A stretch of DNA of 64,000 nt from DATDIC01 sp963777625 (GCA_963777625.1 CAVZRO010000008.1:62001-126000); one strand, 5' to 3'. Positions 16,514-27,030 are shown, numbered from the stretch's first letter. Numbers and translations are program-made. Notes: generated by a model not told the origin, from the sequence alone.

Positions 16514-18165
16514 CAGCAGCCCTCGATGCGATCGAAGCAGCCAGCGCGCGGGTTCGCCGCGCCCTGCAGCAGGTGTTTGGCAATCTTGCCCGATGCGGTC
16601 TTCGGCAAATCATGCCGGTACTCGATATAGCGGGGCACTTTGAAGCGCGCGAGGTTGGCTTCGCAGTGTGCGATGATGCGCTCGGGCGGCAGTGTTTCGC
16701 GGGTCATGCCAGGCTGCAGCACGATACAGGCCTTGACCTCCTCACCGCGCGTCTCGTCGGGCACCGGCACCGCCGCCGCTTCGATAATGTCGGGCAGAGC
16801 GCACAGGACGGCTTCGACCTCGCGCGCGGAGATATTCTCGCCGGCACGGCGGATCATCTCCTTGACACGGCCGACGATGTAGAAATAGCCGCGCTCGTCT
16901 CGGCGGAACAGATCGCCGGTACGAAACCAGTCGCCATGGAAGGCGGCGGCGGTCGCTTCGGGCTTGTTGTAGTAGCCCTGCAGCAGGCCAGGCCCGCGCA
17001 CCAGCAGTTCGCCAGTCTCCCCGACCGGCACGGCGTTACCGTGGGGATCGGCAATGCGCGCCTCGCGAAACGGTGACGGTATCCCGCATGAGCCGGACCC
17101 CACCATGTCGGTCGCCTCGATCGGCATGAACAGGCCGGAGCCGATCTCGGTCATGCCGAAGGCCTCGCGGGCGATGAAGTCAAATCGTTCCTCGAGCGCC
17201 GCGTGGTTCTCCTTGTGGAGGCCATAGACGTTGACGCGGATGATCGCGTTGTCGCCGTCGTGCGGCGACGGCGGCTGCTTGAATGCGAGCTCGGGGAACA
17301 GGCAGAAATTGATCCGCTGGCTGCGCACCCACTCCATGAAATGGCTCGCACTTTGCCGGCGCGCGACCACCAGCGTCGCCCGCTGATAGAACGCCATCAG
17401 CAGCAACCATTGCGGATCCATGTAGAAGAATGGGGTCGCCGACAGGATCCGACCATAGACGCGGCCGTCGCGCCGGGCATTGATCTTCGAAACGGTCAGC
17501 CAGTAGCGGTGCGAGAGCATGCAGCCCTTGGGGAAGCCAGTCGTTCCCGAGGTGTACTGGATATTGAGAAGCTCATCGAGGCCGGGAGTGACTGGTGCCG
17601 CGAAATCATCGCGTTCGCCCGTCAAAAGGTCCTCCCAGGCCAGGCAGCCAGGAGCGACGCCGCCGACAATGATCACATGGCGATCGGTCAGCCTCTCAGG
17701 CCGTTGCGACATTCCGGCAAGCCGCGCGAGACAGGCTTCGTCGAGCACCAACCAGTCGACGTCGCCGTCGACAATGACGTAGTCCATCTCGCGTGAGGTA
17801 TAGGCACCGTTCATGGGCACCATGACGGCGCCGAGCCGGGCCAGTGCGAGCCAGGTGATCGGGAGCGCCGGGACGTTCGGCAACATCACCGCGACATGGC
17901 TGCGCTGGCCGATGCCGCGCCGTGCCAAGCCGTTGGCGAGACGATTGACGCGACGACGCAGCTCGCCGTAGGTCAGTCGTTCACCGGACTCGAAGAAATC
18001 GAGTGCCGTGGCGTCGGGCACCTCGGCGGCCGCGTCATCGAGCAGGGCGGCCACGTTGCTCGGTAACGGTTCGCTTTCGATGCGTCGTAGCCGCTCGGCC
18101 AGCGGGGGCACGCTGACAGCAAGCACGTCACGGCGCGACATGACGCCCCCCGACAACGCCGCCAT
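16507..18165 (-). CDS. AMP-binding acyl-CoA ligase (CaiC/FadD-like)
   Basis: This 552-residue ANL-superfamily enzyme activates a carboxylate with ATP and joins it to CoA. It has the P-loop YTSGTTGFPKGCMLSH, EAFGMTEIGSGLF, the hinge region WFRTGDLFRRDERGYFYIVG-R, and the catalytic lysine in LPKTASGKIAKHLL. It is the first gene of the operon leading to the PotABCD-like transporter, the ammonia-lyase-like protein and the flavin oxidoreductase. This suggests it activates an imported amino or betaine-type acid. An inner ATG at 18141, preceded by GGGGGCG, may be the true start. Confidence 0.9.
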   Translation of the reverse strand: MAALSGGVMSRRDVLAVSVPPLAERLRRIESEPLPSNVAALLDDAAAEVPDATALDFFESGERLTYGELRRRVNRLANGLARRGIGQRSHVAVMLPNVPALPITWLALARLGAVMVPMNGAYTSREMDYVIVDGDVDWLVLDEACLARLAGMSQRPERLTDRHVIIVGGVAPGCLAWEDLLTGERDDFAAPVTPGLDELLNIQYTSGTTGFPKGCMLSHRYWLTVSKINARRDGRVYGRILSATPFFYMDPQWLLLMAFYQRATLVVARRQSASHFMEWVRSQRINFCLFPELAFKQPPSPHDGDNAIIRVNVYGLHKENHAALEERFDFIAREAFGMTEIGSGLFMPIEATDMVGSGSCGIPSPFREARIADPHGNAVPVGETGELLVRGPGLLQGYYNKPEATAAAFHGDWFRTGDLFRRDERGYFYIVGRVKEMIRRAGENISAREVEAVLCALPDIIEAAAVPVPDETRGEEVKACIVLQPGMTRETLPPERIIAHCEANLARFKVPRYIEYRHDLPKTASGKIAKHLLQGAANPRAGCFDRIEGCWW

Positions 18166-18314
18166 GCGCAGGTGGGCTGGTTCGAGTCATCGTGCCGGCC
18201 AACTCATTCGGTGTCGTCCCCCCGCCGGCTACTTTGAGCCAGGGCACGCTAGAACGTTTTTGTTGGCGGGCAAAGCATGTGGCATTTGTTCCGGACAGTG
18301 GCGATCCCGCTGGT

Positions 18315-18830
18315 TTATTTGAGCTGATCCAATACCTTGTCCAGACCGGTTTGCACGCACGGCTCGTCCACACCAGGGGATCCCGAGGCACCGACTCCGC
18401 CAATAATCTCACCGCCCGCCTTGATCGGCAGTCCGCCGGGGATGGCGATCACATTTGGAAGCGTCACTTGTTGACGCACCACCGGGTTGTTGTCTGCGAA
18501 GCGCTTCGCATAATCTGTCGTGGAGACGCGGAAACTCATGGCCGTGTAGGCCTTGCGCCGGGCGTTCTCCATCGTGTGAGGCCCCGCATTGTCGCCGCGG
18601 ATCGCAACGATTGTTTCCCCGTCGCGGTCCACTACCACAGCGGATTCCGCGTAGCCCTTCGTCGCACAGCTCTCCACTGCACCCTGGGCGATGATCAACG
18701 CCACCGCATATGGCAAGTCACGATGAACCAGAAGTTCCGCGCGCGCCGGCCCGGCGAGCATTCCAGTCAACCCCAGGGCAAAGCCCACGCTGGCCGAGGT
18801 CCGAGCGTACCGTGTCGAACGTTGCTTCAT
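18315..18830 (-). CDS. GlcG/HbpS family heme-binding-like secreted protein
   Basis: The start at 18830 has a GGAGGA RBS, and the signal peptide ends near AGPARA (residue 31), giving a mature protein of about 140 residues. The family pattern includes SAVVVDRDGETIVAIRGDNA, NARRKAYTAMSFR, then LPNVIAIPGGLPIK and IIGGVGASGSPGVDEPC near the end. GlcG/HbpS proteins (DUF336) bind heme or small molecules; the exact role is unknown. It is divergent from the YcaQ-like gene. Confidence 0.85.
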   Translation of the reverse strand: MKQRSTRYARTSASVGFALGLTGMLAGPARAELLVHRDLPYAVALIIAQGAVESCATKGYAESAVVVDRDGETIVAIRGDNAGPHTMENARRKAYTAMSFRVSTTDYAKRFADNNPVVRQQVTLPNVIAIPGGLPIKAGGEIIGGVGASGSPGVDEPCVQTGLDKVLDQLK

Positions 18831-19030
18831 GATCAGTCCTCCGAATTGCCGTCTCGTTGTCGGCGACACTGTAGCCAGCCAACGCTGAGCGGGAACACTA
18901 TTTCTGCGCCATGCGGGCGTCCGAAGCCTGGGGCAATTGGCCTCAAGGCTGCCCGGGGCGAGCATAGGTCTGGCACTTGCGGTCATGCGGATGGTAGGTG
19001 ACGCGACCAGGCGGCTCGGGTGACAAGCGG

Positions 19031-20107
19031 ATGAATATCGCGGCGCTGCGGCGGCTCACTTTGCTCCGAGCTTTTCCGTCGCCGCTCCCGCTCGGGCGGG
19101 CCGTGGAGCTCGCCGGGTTTGTTCAGGCCGACCCCATCCGCGCACCGGCCCGCGCCCAGGATCTCATCCTCCGCCATCGCGTCATCGGTTACCGGGCCGG
19201 CGATCTCGAACGCCGTTACGCGCGGCTCGCATTGGAGGAGGGCTATCTTTACGCCTACGGTTTCATGCCGAGCGGTGTGCAGTCCTTGCTGCTGCCGCGT
19301 CATGATCCCGACGGGCCAGACGGACGTTTTGTCCCGGCTGGTCTCACGGCGGAAGTGCTGGCGTTTGTGCGCGATCAAGGCCCCACGCACCCCGCATCCC
19401 TGGAGGCCCATTTCGGTGCCGCCCAAGAGGTCAATGGCTGGGGTGGGCTGTCCAAAGCGACCACACGCTCGCTGCAGTTGCTGCTTCATCACGGCCTGGT
19501 GCGGGTGGCCCGTCGGGACAGGGGTGTCCGGGTTTACGAGGCTCGGCCAGAGCCGCAGGCCGAGTTGGCGCCGGAAGCGCGCCTGGAACGGCTGATGCTG
19601 TCCGTTGCCGCCATACTCGCGCCGGTCGCTGCCGCGACACTGGTATCGGCAACTGCCCATCTGAGGCAGTCGGTTACCGGGCCACGGGCGCGACATGATG
19701 CGATGGCGGCGCTGACCCGAGCCGGTGCACTGGAGACGGCAGTCGTCGATGGCGTCCGCTACGTCTGGCCTGCCGGAGCGGGCTTGAGCGGGCGCGTCCC
19801 CAGTGGGGTCCGATTCCTGGCACCATTCGATCCGCTGGTCTGGGACCGTCGCCGTTTCGAGCATCTCTGGGGCTGGCCATACCGCTTCGAAGCGTACACG
19901 CCCCCTGCCAAACGCCGCCTCGGCTATTACGCCATGCCGCTATTATGGGGATCGGACGTGATCGGTTGGGTCAATTGCAACCAGGTTGCCGGCCGGCTGG
20001 ATGTGAAAGCTGGTTTCATCGGCCGGAAGCCGGGCGCGGACTTCCGCCGCGGCTTCGATGCGGAGGTGGCCCGGATGGAGGCTTTTCTCGGGGCGGGACA
20101 GCAATAA
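19031..20107 (+). CDS. Winged-helix YcaQ/AlkX-like DNA glycosylase-related protein
   Basis: The product of about 358 residues has the family opening IAALRRLTLLRAF, followed by GFVQADPIRAPARAQDLILR. The HTH_42 winged-helix region ends with GVRFLAPFDPLVWDRRRFEH and LGYYAMPLLWGSDVIGW. YcaQ of E. coli unhooks DNA interstrand crosslinks, and its QxQ-type active-site motif corresponds to the QAD region here (VQADPIR). Membership of the wider family is well supported, but glycosylase activity is inference. An upstream GTG at 18998 is an alternative start. Confidence 0.82.
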   Translation: MNIAALRRLTLLRAFPSPLPLGRAVELAGFVQADPIRAPARAQDLILRHRVIGYRAGDLERRYARLALEEGYLYAYGFMPSGVQSLLLPRHDPDGPDGRFVPAGLTAEVLAFVRDQGPTHPASLEAHFGAAQEVNGWGGLSKATTRSLQLLLHHGLVRVARRDRGVRVYEARPEPQAELAPEARLERLMLSVAAILAPVAAATLVSATAHLRQSVTGPRARHDAMAALTRAGALETAVVDGVRYVWPAGAGLSGRVPSGVRFLAPFDPLVWDRRRFEHLWGWPYRFEAYTPPAKRRLGYYAMPLLWGSDVIGWVNCNQVAGRLDVKAGFIGRKPGADFRRGFDAEVARMEAFLGAGQQ

Positions 20108-20177
20108 CGCTGTCACCATTCCCACCAACCTCAGTCCGCTTTAGCCTGCGGCGCGGGGCCCGGGGTGAGGAACGGCG

Positions 20178-22594
20178 ATGAAATCACATGCACGCGTGGC
20201 GATCGTCGGCGGCGGCATCATGGGCGTCGGGCTGCTCTACCATCTGGCGCTGGAGGGCTGGACCGAGCTCGTGCTGCTGGAGAAAAGCGAGCTCACCTCC
20301 GGCTCCACCTGGCATGCCGCTGGACAGTGCCCGCATTTCATCAGCTCCCTCAATGCCGCGAAGCTGCATGTCTACGGCACGCAGCTCTATTCGTCGCTCG
20401 AAGCGAAGACCGGGCAGGCGGTTAGCTGGCATGCCACCGGCGGCCTGCGTCTGGCCTGCAGCGAGGAAGAGGTGGACTGGTTCAAGCAGGTGCTCGGCGT
20501 AGCGAAACTCGCCGGCTATGAGGCGCATATCATCGGCCCGAACGAGATTCCCCGCCATCATCCGTTCCTTGATGTCGCAAGGTGTGAAGGCGGCGTTCCT
20601 GACCGTGACCGACGGCCATGTCGCGCCCGCTGATGCCACGATGGCGATGGCCGCCGGGGCACGCGCGCTCGGCGCCGAGATTTACCGCCGCACGCGCGTC
20701 ATGGACATCCGCCGGCTCGGTACCGGCGAATGGCTGGTGACCACCGATCAGGGCGAGCTGCGTTGCGCGCACGTGGTGAACGCCGGCGGATCGTATTGCA
20801 ACGAGATCGCCTCCTGGACCGGCCATCGCGCGCCGATCGCCAATATGCTGCATCACTACCTTATCACTGAACCGGTGGCGCAACTGATCGCGCACAAGCC
20901 GGAGCTGCCGGTGGTGCGCGATCCCTGGGCGCATTGCTATTTCCGCGAGGAGGGCGACGGCATCCTGGTCGGATCGTACGAGACCTCCGGCGCGCACGAA
21001 TGTTGGGATGGTCCACCGGCCTGGGATTTCGAAAGCGAGCTGGTCGCGCCGGAGCCGGACCGTATTCTGCCGCATCTGGAACGGGCGGGGGAGCGCTTCC
21101 CGTTGTTCGCGCAGTCGGGCATCAAGCGGGTTATTTCGGGGGCAATCCCGCACACGCCGGATGGTGCAGCGCTGTCCGGCCCGGCACCCGGTGCCCGCAA
21201 CTACTGGATGCATTGCGGAGCGTCCCTGGGCATCTGCCAGGGAGCCGGCATCAGCCGGTTCCTGGCGCAATGGATGGTGCATGGCCAGCCGGAGATCAAC
21301 GTGCGCGAATTCGATCCCCGCCGCTTCGGCGACTGGGTGACGCCGGAGTTCACGCGCGCCGTCGGCATCGCCGATTACCAACACATGTATTACTGCTACA
21401 AGCCTGCCGAGCAGCACGATGTCGGCCGCGACCTGCGCCGCTCCTCGCTGCACGACGCACTAAAGGCCCGCGGCGCCCAATTCAGCCAGGTGTTCGGTTG
21501 GGAGCGCGCGCGCTGGTACGATCCCACCGGGACAGGCGAGCAGTTTTCCTTCAAGCGCTCCAACTGGTGGGACCACGTTCGCAACGAGTGCCTGGCGGTG
21601 CGCGAGCGCGTGGGGCTGATGGACCTGTCCAGCTTCGCGAAGTTCGAGATCACCGGGCCCGACGCCTTCGCGGTTCCTTGAGCGCATCTGCCCCAACCGG
21701 GTGCCGCGTGTCGATGGCCGGCTGATGCTCAGCCACTTGCTCAACACCAATGGCTTCATCGACAGCGAGATCACCGTCACGCGCCTGGCCTCCGACCGGT
21801 TTTATGTGGTGTCATCCGCCGCGGCACAGCTACATGACTTCGACCAGTTGAGCGGCCGCGTTGCACCGGGGGAACAGGTGATGGTGGCCGACGTCACCGA
21901 TGCTTATGGCGTCTTGGTCCTGGCTGGGCCACGCGCGCGCGAGGTACTTGCGTGCTGCACCGACGCCGATCTTTCAAACTCGGGGTTTCGCTGGTTGACC
22001 GGCAAACAGATCACAGTCGCCGGCGTGACACTGCGTGCCCTGCGCGTTAACTACGTCGGCGAACTGGGTTGGGAGCTGCACACGCCGATGGCAGAGATGC
22101 CGATGGTATACGAAGCGCTGCAGCGCGCCGGCGAACCGCATGGCCTGCGTTTGTTCGGCACCTATGCCATGAACAGCCTGCGGATGGAGAAGGCTTATCA
22201 TGCCTGGGGTGCGGAACTGACCAACGAGGTCACACTGATCGCCGCGGATATGGAACGCTTCGTCGATTTCGGCAAGGACTTCATCGGCAAGCCGGGGACG
22301 CTGCGCGACAAACAGGATGGACCACCGAGCAAGTTGGTCTATCTGTCAGTGGCTGCCACTGACCACGATTGCTATGGCAACGAGCCGGTGTACCACGGCG
22401 ACCGGATCGTCGGCCTGACCACCGGCGGCGCGTATGGCCATGCGGTCAACCAGTCGCTTGCCTTTGCCTATGTCGAACCCGCGCTGGCGCAGCCAGGCGC
22501 ACAATTCGAGATCCTGATGATGGACAAGCGCTGCCCTGCCATCGTGCTGCCGGGTGCCGCTTGGGACCCCGACAACACAAGTTTGAAGGCGTGA
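20178..22594 (+). pseudogene. Dimethylglycine/sarcosine dehydrogenase-like FAD + GcvT-fold protein, two frameshifts
   Basis: Three consecutive frames together encode about 805 residues, the normal family length. Frame one (20178 to about 20577) has the FAD motif VAIVGGGIMGVGLLYHLALE and SGSTWHAAGQCPHF. Frame two (to about 21673) has GVKAAFLTVTDGHVAPADAT through SGAIPHTPDGAALSGPAPG. Frame three encodes FLERICPNRVPRVDGRLMLS and the GcvT-type folate-binding domain (NYVGELGWELH, GTYAMNSLRMEKAYHAWGAE). The family demethylates dimethylglycine or sarcosine to tetrahydrofolate. Each break is one extra base. The gene precedes the sugar-type ABC operon. Confidence 0.82.
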
Positions 22595-22764
22595 TGCCAA
22601 GCTGCCTGTCACGTTCGGGATCGCCCATGGTTTGGTTTACAACTGGATCGACTGCTCGCGCGCCGGCAATGGGGCGGTTTCCAACTTGAACCTGCCCAGG
22701 ACGCCTGCTAGCTTGCTGGAAATAGCCAAGTCCAGGGATGCGGCGAAATGGGGGGCTACACAAA

Positions 22765-24066
22765 ATGAAATGGTCCACGACGATTAGGGCTGCAACCTTC
22801 GCTGCGCTGCTGACGATTGTTGGCGGCGGCTTGATCCCCCGGGCGAGCGCCGAAGACGTCACGCTCACTGTGTGGAGCCATGAGGCGGACGAACCGGCTA
22901 AAGTGGCATTCCGCGACCAGGTCGCCAGCGACCTCGAAAAACAGCACCCCGGCCTGCACATCAAGATCACCTGGTTCGAGAAGGATGGGCTTTACACGGC
23001 GCTGCGCACCGCACTGCCGGCGGGGCGTGGGCCGGATGTGTTTTATCTGGAACCGGACCAGTTGCATCAGTACGTCACCGCTGGATACCTCATGCCGCTC
23101 GATGACCTGGTCAACTGGAACCAGATCTATCCGTGGGCGCGTGCCGTCTGGCAGGAGAATGGAAAGACCTGGGGCATTCCCCAGGAGGTCAACGATAACG
23201 TCATTTATTACAATAAGGATTGGGCAAAGAAGCTTGGCGTCGAACTGCCGGTTGGCGGCCAGCTTAGCCAGAGCGCATTCCTCGATCTGGTGAAGAAGGC
23301 CCGCGCTGCGGGCATGGTGCCGATCGCCCAGGGAGTCGGTGACCGCCCCTATCCCGGCGCTTACATCGTCGGCGAGGCGCTGTTGCACAAGCTCGGGAAA
23401 GACGATTACGCGAAACTATGGGCCGGCAAGCTTTCGTTTTCCGACCCGCGCGTTGTTGACGTGCTCACGTGGGTAAAGCAACTGGTCGATGCCGGCGCCT
23501 ATCCGAAAGACTTCATGACGATCAAGCTCGGCGAATCCTTCTATTACTTCTACAGCAAGCCGGGCGCGCTGATGCTTCCGATGGGCAGCTTCTATAGCGG
23601 CCGGGCTTTTGCGCCCCCTGACAAAGGTGGCCAACCTGCCGATTTTCCACTTGGGATCATGCAGTTTCCAGCGATGGATGGTGGCGCCTGCAATAACTGT
23701 CAGACCGCCGGCATCGGTTCCAGCTTTGTCATAAATGCCGCCACCAAGCACCCGAAAGAAGCCGCCGAATTCCTGGATGCCATGTCCACGCCGGCGAGTG
23801 CGGCGATATGGATCGGCCAGGTCTATGAGCCGGGAGCCATGAAGGCGGACGTGACGCAGTTCGGTGGTCCGCACGGGGCCTATCTCAGCGAGTTGATGGA
23901 AAGTCAGGACGGCGTCGATCCCTTCATCGGCATGCCGCTCGACCTGATCACCAATGGGGGCTGCAAGGACGCCTTTGGTCAGGTGTTGAACTCGGCTTTC
24001 CCCGGCGGGCTGCTCACGGTCGACAAGGCGGCGCAGATGATGAATGCCGCATGCTATCAGCATTAG
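22765..24066 (+). CDS. Carbohydrate-type ABC transporter substrate-binding protein (SBP family 1), cassette 1
   Basis: The start at 22765 (MKWSTTIRAATFAALL) gives a signal peptide ending in RASA (residue 29); frame upstream is not signal-like. The mature 405-residue protein has LTVWSHEADEPAK, GRGPDVFYLEPDQLHQYV, and WGIPQEVNDNVIYYNKDWAK, typical of UgpB/MalE-like binding proteins. Two close cysteines (GGACNNCQTAG) could form a disulphide. It is followed by two permeases and an ATPase. Sugar is the family norm, but the neighbouring dimethylglycine-type enzyme makes another solute possible. Confidence 0.9.
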   Translation: MKWSTTIRAATFAALLTIVGGGLIPRASAEDVTLTVWSHEADEPAKVAFRDQVASDLEKQHPGLHIKITWFEKDGLYTALRTALPAGRGPDVFYLEPDQLHQYVTAGYLMPLDDLVNWNQIYPWARAVWQENGKTWGIPQEVNDNVIYYNKDWAKKLGVELPVGGQLSQSAFLDLVKKARAAGMVPIAQGVGDRPYPGAYIVGEALLHKLGKDDYAKLWAGKLSFSDPRVVDVLTWVKQLVDAGAYPKDFMTIKLGESFYYFYSKPGALMLPMGSFYSGRAFAPPDKGGQPADFPLGIMQFPAMDGGACNNCQTAGIGSSFVINAATKHPKEAAEFLDAMSTPASAAIWIGQVYEPGAMKADVTQFGGPHGAYLSELMESQDGVDPFIGMPLDLITNGGCKDAFGQVLNSAFPGGLLTVDKAAQMMNAACYQH

Positions 24067-25056
24067 GCGAACACCGTCCGGCGCTCGTAGGACGACGCGA
24101 TGCAGCAACCGGCCACCGGGGTGAGGCTGCCACGGGCAGTCCCGCGGCGGCGGTATCGTCGGTGGATGTATGGCTGCCCTCGCCGGCAACGCTCGCGCTT
24201 TTTCTGGGCCCGGCAATTCTGGTCTTCGCCGGATTCACCGCCTATCCGGTGCTGCGCACGTTCTACAACAGCGTCTACTTCGTCGGTCCCAAGGGAGCGG
24301 CGGAGTTTGTCGGGCTGCACAATTTTTCCCAGGTGCTTCGTGGCCGATCCGGTGTTCTGGACGGCGGTCCGCAACACCGCAATTTTCACCCTGGTCGGGA
24401 CGCCCCTCGACGTTTTCGGCGGCCTGCTGCTGGCGCTCTGTCTGTTTGCCGGCGTGCCGTTCGCCCGCTCCCTTCGCGTCATCTGGTTCCTGCCGGTCCT
24501 GATGTCTTATGTCGTGGTCGGCATCATCTGGGTGTGGATCTACGACTACGACTGGGGTGCGCTGAATCTGCTACTGCGCGCTGTCGGCCTTGGCCGCCTG
24601 GAACATTCCTGGCTCGGTGATCCGGCCACGGCGCTGTGGGCCGTGATGGGCGCCCATTTGTGGAAATGGCTCGGCTTCAACATGATCGTCTTTCTCGCCG
24701 CGCTGCATGCGTTGCCGGGCGACGTGCTCGGCGCCGCCGAGCTCGACAATTGCGGCTGGATGGCCAAGACCGTCTACGTCATCATTCCGATGCTGCGGCC
24801 GACGCTGGTCAATCTGCTGGTGCTCTCGTTCATCGGCAAGATGATGATCTTCGACCTGGTCTGGATCATGACGCAGGGCGGCCCGCTGTGGTCCACCGAG
24901 ACGGTATCGACCTATGTTTACAAGCGCGCGTTCGATTGGAACACATTCGACCTTGGCTACCCTTCGGCGATCGCGGTGCTCTGGTTCATGATCATCATCG
25001 CCTTTGTCGTTGTCATCAGTTGGCTGCTGCGCCAGCGCGACCGGCTTGAGTTCTAG
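24051..25056 (+). pseudogene. Carbohydrate-type ABC permease (UgpA/MalF-like), frameshifted
   Basis: The first part has PATLALFLGPAILVFAGFTA, then FVGLHNFSQVL. The rest continues in another frame from VADPVFWTAVRNTAIFTLVG to the stop at 25056, so one extra base lies near 24339. The later part is intact, with IWFLPVLMSYVVVGIIWVWI and the EAA loop GAAELDNCGWMAKTVYVIIP. About six helices are expected. The start is uncertain: the frame opens at 24051, overlapping the binding-protein end by 16 bp, but a GTG before DVWLPSPATLAL is also possible. Confidence 0.8.
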
Positions 25057-25063
25057 CCGGACC

Positions 25064-25906
25064 ATGGGGACATCGACGCGACTTTGGCTCGCTTACGTGC
25101 GTCGCACCCCGCTCCTGTTGTTCCTGCTCGCCTACACCGTACTGACCGGGGGCCCGTTCCTCTGGGTCGCCTCCATGTCGCTGCGCACCACTTCGGAGAT
25201 CTTCGCCAATCCCTACGGCTTTCCCCGTCACCCGCATTGGACGAATTTCGCCGATGCCTGGATAGGCTCGAATTACAGCACCTATTTTTGGAACAGCACG
25301 CTCGCGGTGGTGAGCGCGGTCGCCGGCGTGACCGTGATCGGGGCCATGGCGGCGCACTGTCTGGCGCGCTATCGCTTCCGCTCGCGTCGGATGATCCGCT
25401 TCGTGATTCTATCGGGGCTCGTTTTGCCTCCGCAAATGCTGATCCTGTCGTTGTTTCAGATCCTGCTCGATTACCAGCTTTATGACACCCTGCCAGGACT
25501 CGCGTTCGTCTACGTGGCGACGCAGCTAGGCATGACGGTCTATCTCCTGGAGGGTTTTTTCTCGCAGATCCCGCAAGATCTCTATGATGCCGCGCGGATG
25601 GATGGTTATTCAGATTTCGAGATATTCTGGCGTATCACCTTGCCCATCGGGGTACCGGCGATCTTCACCACGGTGATCCTGAATTTCGTCATTCTGTGGA
25701 ACGAATTCCTCTATGCCGTGGTGCTGATGACGAGCGACGACAAGCGCACATTGCCACTCGGGATCATGCACTTCATGGGCGACCATCAACTCGATGTAGC
25801 CATGCTCGCAACCGGGCTGATGATTGCCATCATACCGGTCGCGCTGATTTACGCCTGCTTCTCGGAGACGATGATTCGAGGCATGACCGCCGGCGCGATC
25901 CGTTAA
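25064..25906 (+). CDS. Carbohydrate-type ABC permease (UgpE/MalG-like), cassette 1
   Basis: The start at 25064 gives a 280-residue permease with an N-terminal helix (LLLFLLAYTVLTGGPFLWVA), SEIFANPYGFPRHPHWTNFA and the EAA loop DAARMDGYSDFEIFWRITLP. The periplasmic region typical of MalG partners is followed by WNEFLYAVVLMTSDDKRTLP. It lies 7 bp after the UgpA-like stop and 14 bp before the ATPase. It forms the channel with the frameshifted neighbour. Confidence 0.9.
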   Translation: MGTSTRLWLAYVRRTPLLLFLLAYTVLTGGPFLWVASMSLRTTSEIFANPYGFPRHPHWTNFADAWIGSNYSTYFWNSTLAVVSAVAGVTVIGAMAAHCLARYRFRSRRMIRFVILSGLVLPPQMLILSLFQILLDYQLYDTLPGLAFVYVATQLGMTVYLLEGFFSQIPQDLYDAARMDGYSDFEIFWRITLPIGVPAIFTTVILNFVILWNEFLYAVVLMTSDDKRTLPLGIMHFMGDHQLDVAMLATGLMIAIIPVALIYACFSETMIRGMTAGAIR

Positions 25907-25920
25907 GATCGGGGGCGCAG

Positions 25921-27030
25921 ATGGCGGTGGTCTCGATCAATGATTTGAGCAAACAGTATGTGGCCGGCGGGGATTTTGCTGTACGTGACGTCAGCCTGGC
26001 GGTCGCGGACGGCGAATTCATGGTGCTGCTTGGACCATCCGGTTGCGGCAAGACATCCGTCCTGCGCATGATTGCCGGGCTTGAGCCGATCACCTCCGGC
26101 ACGGTTTCGATCGACGGTCGTGTCGTGAACCAGGTACCGGCCAGGGATCGCGACATCGCGATGGTGTTCCAATCGTACGCGCTCTATCCCCACATGAGCG
26201 TGCGCGGGAACCTCGCATTTGGCCTGCGCCGGCGCAACGTGTCATCTGATGAGATCGAGCGGCGCGTGCATGACGTGGCGGGACGGCTTGGGCTGTCGTC
26301 GCTGCTCGGCCGCAAACCGCACGCGCTTTCCGGTGGACAGCGCCAGCGCGTGGCCCTTGGACGGGCGATCATCCGCCAGCCGAAGGTGTTTCTGTTCGAC
26401 GAGCCGCTGTCCAATCTGGACGCCGCTCTGCGGGTTGGCACGCGCGCCGAGATCAGCCGACAGCAGCGGGAAATCGGGACCACCACGATCTACGTCACCC
26501 ACGATCAGGCGGAGGCGATGACGCTTGGGCATCGCATCTGCATCATGAATGCGGGGGAAGTGGTCCAGATCGGCGCTCCGATGGAGGTATACCGGAACCC
26601 GGCAAGTGCCTTCGTGGCACGCTTTCTTGGCAATCCGCCGATGAACCTTCTGCCGGCGGTTCTCACGTCGGCTGGCAGTCTTACCAGGGTGCAAGTTGCC
26701 GGGATGACCTTTGACCTGCCTCACTGGCCTATCGACGTGCTGCAAATGCACCTCAACCGGGAGGTCACGCTCGGGATACGCCCCGAAGATATCTACGAAC
26801 AATCAACCGCACCGTTGCCGCGCCTGCGCGTTCATGTGCGTGCGATCGAGCCGCTCGGTGCGGAGACGATCCTGTTGCTTACGGCCGGCGAGCGGAACCA
26901 TGATCTGGTGGCCCGTGTCGGGCGCGAGACTTCGTTCAGGATCGGCGAATGGAGGGATGTGGCGTTGGATGTCGCAGCGGTGCATCTGTTCGACGACCGG
27001 ACCGGCAGGGCTATTTCCCGCGTTCCGTAG
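25921..27030 (+). CDS. Sugar-type ABC transporter ATP-binding protein (UgpC/MalK-like), cassette 1
   Basis: The 369-residue ATPase has Walker A GPSGCGKTS, FQSYALYPHMSVRGNLAFGL, LSGGQRQRVALGRAI, Walker B FLFDEPLSNLDAAL and TTIYVTHDQAEAMTLG. A MalK-type OB/TOBE regulatory tail follows (MNLLPAVL, LGIRPEDIYE). It ends 121 bp before the next binding-protein gene, and no clear terminator was seen between them. The two cassettes may therefore be co-transcribed. Confidence 0.92.
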   Translation: MAVVSINDLSKQYVAGGDFAVRDVSLAVADGEFMVLLGPSGCGKTSVLRMIAGLEPITSGTVSIDGRVVNQVPARDRDIAMVFQSYALYPHMSVRGNLAFGLRRRNVSSDEIERRVHDVAGRLGLSSLLGRKPHALSGGQRQRVALGRAIIRQPKVFLFDEPLSNLDAALRVGTRAEISRQQREIGTTTIYVTHDQAEAMTLGHRICIMNAGEVVQIGAPMEVYRNPASAFVARFLGNPPMNLLPAVLTSAGSLTRVQVAGMTFDLPHWPIDVLQMHLNREVTLGIRPEDIYEQSTAPLPRLRVHVRAIEPLGAETILLLTAGERNHDLVARVGRETSFRIGEWRDVALDVAAVHLFDDRTGRAISRVP

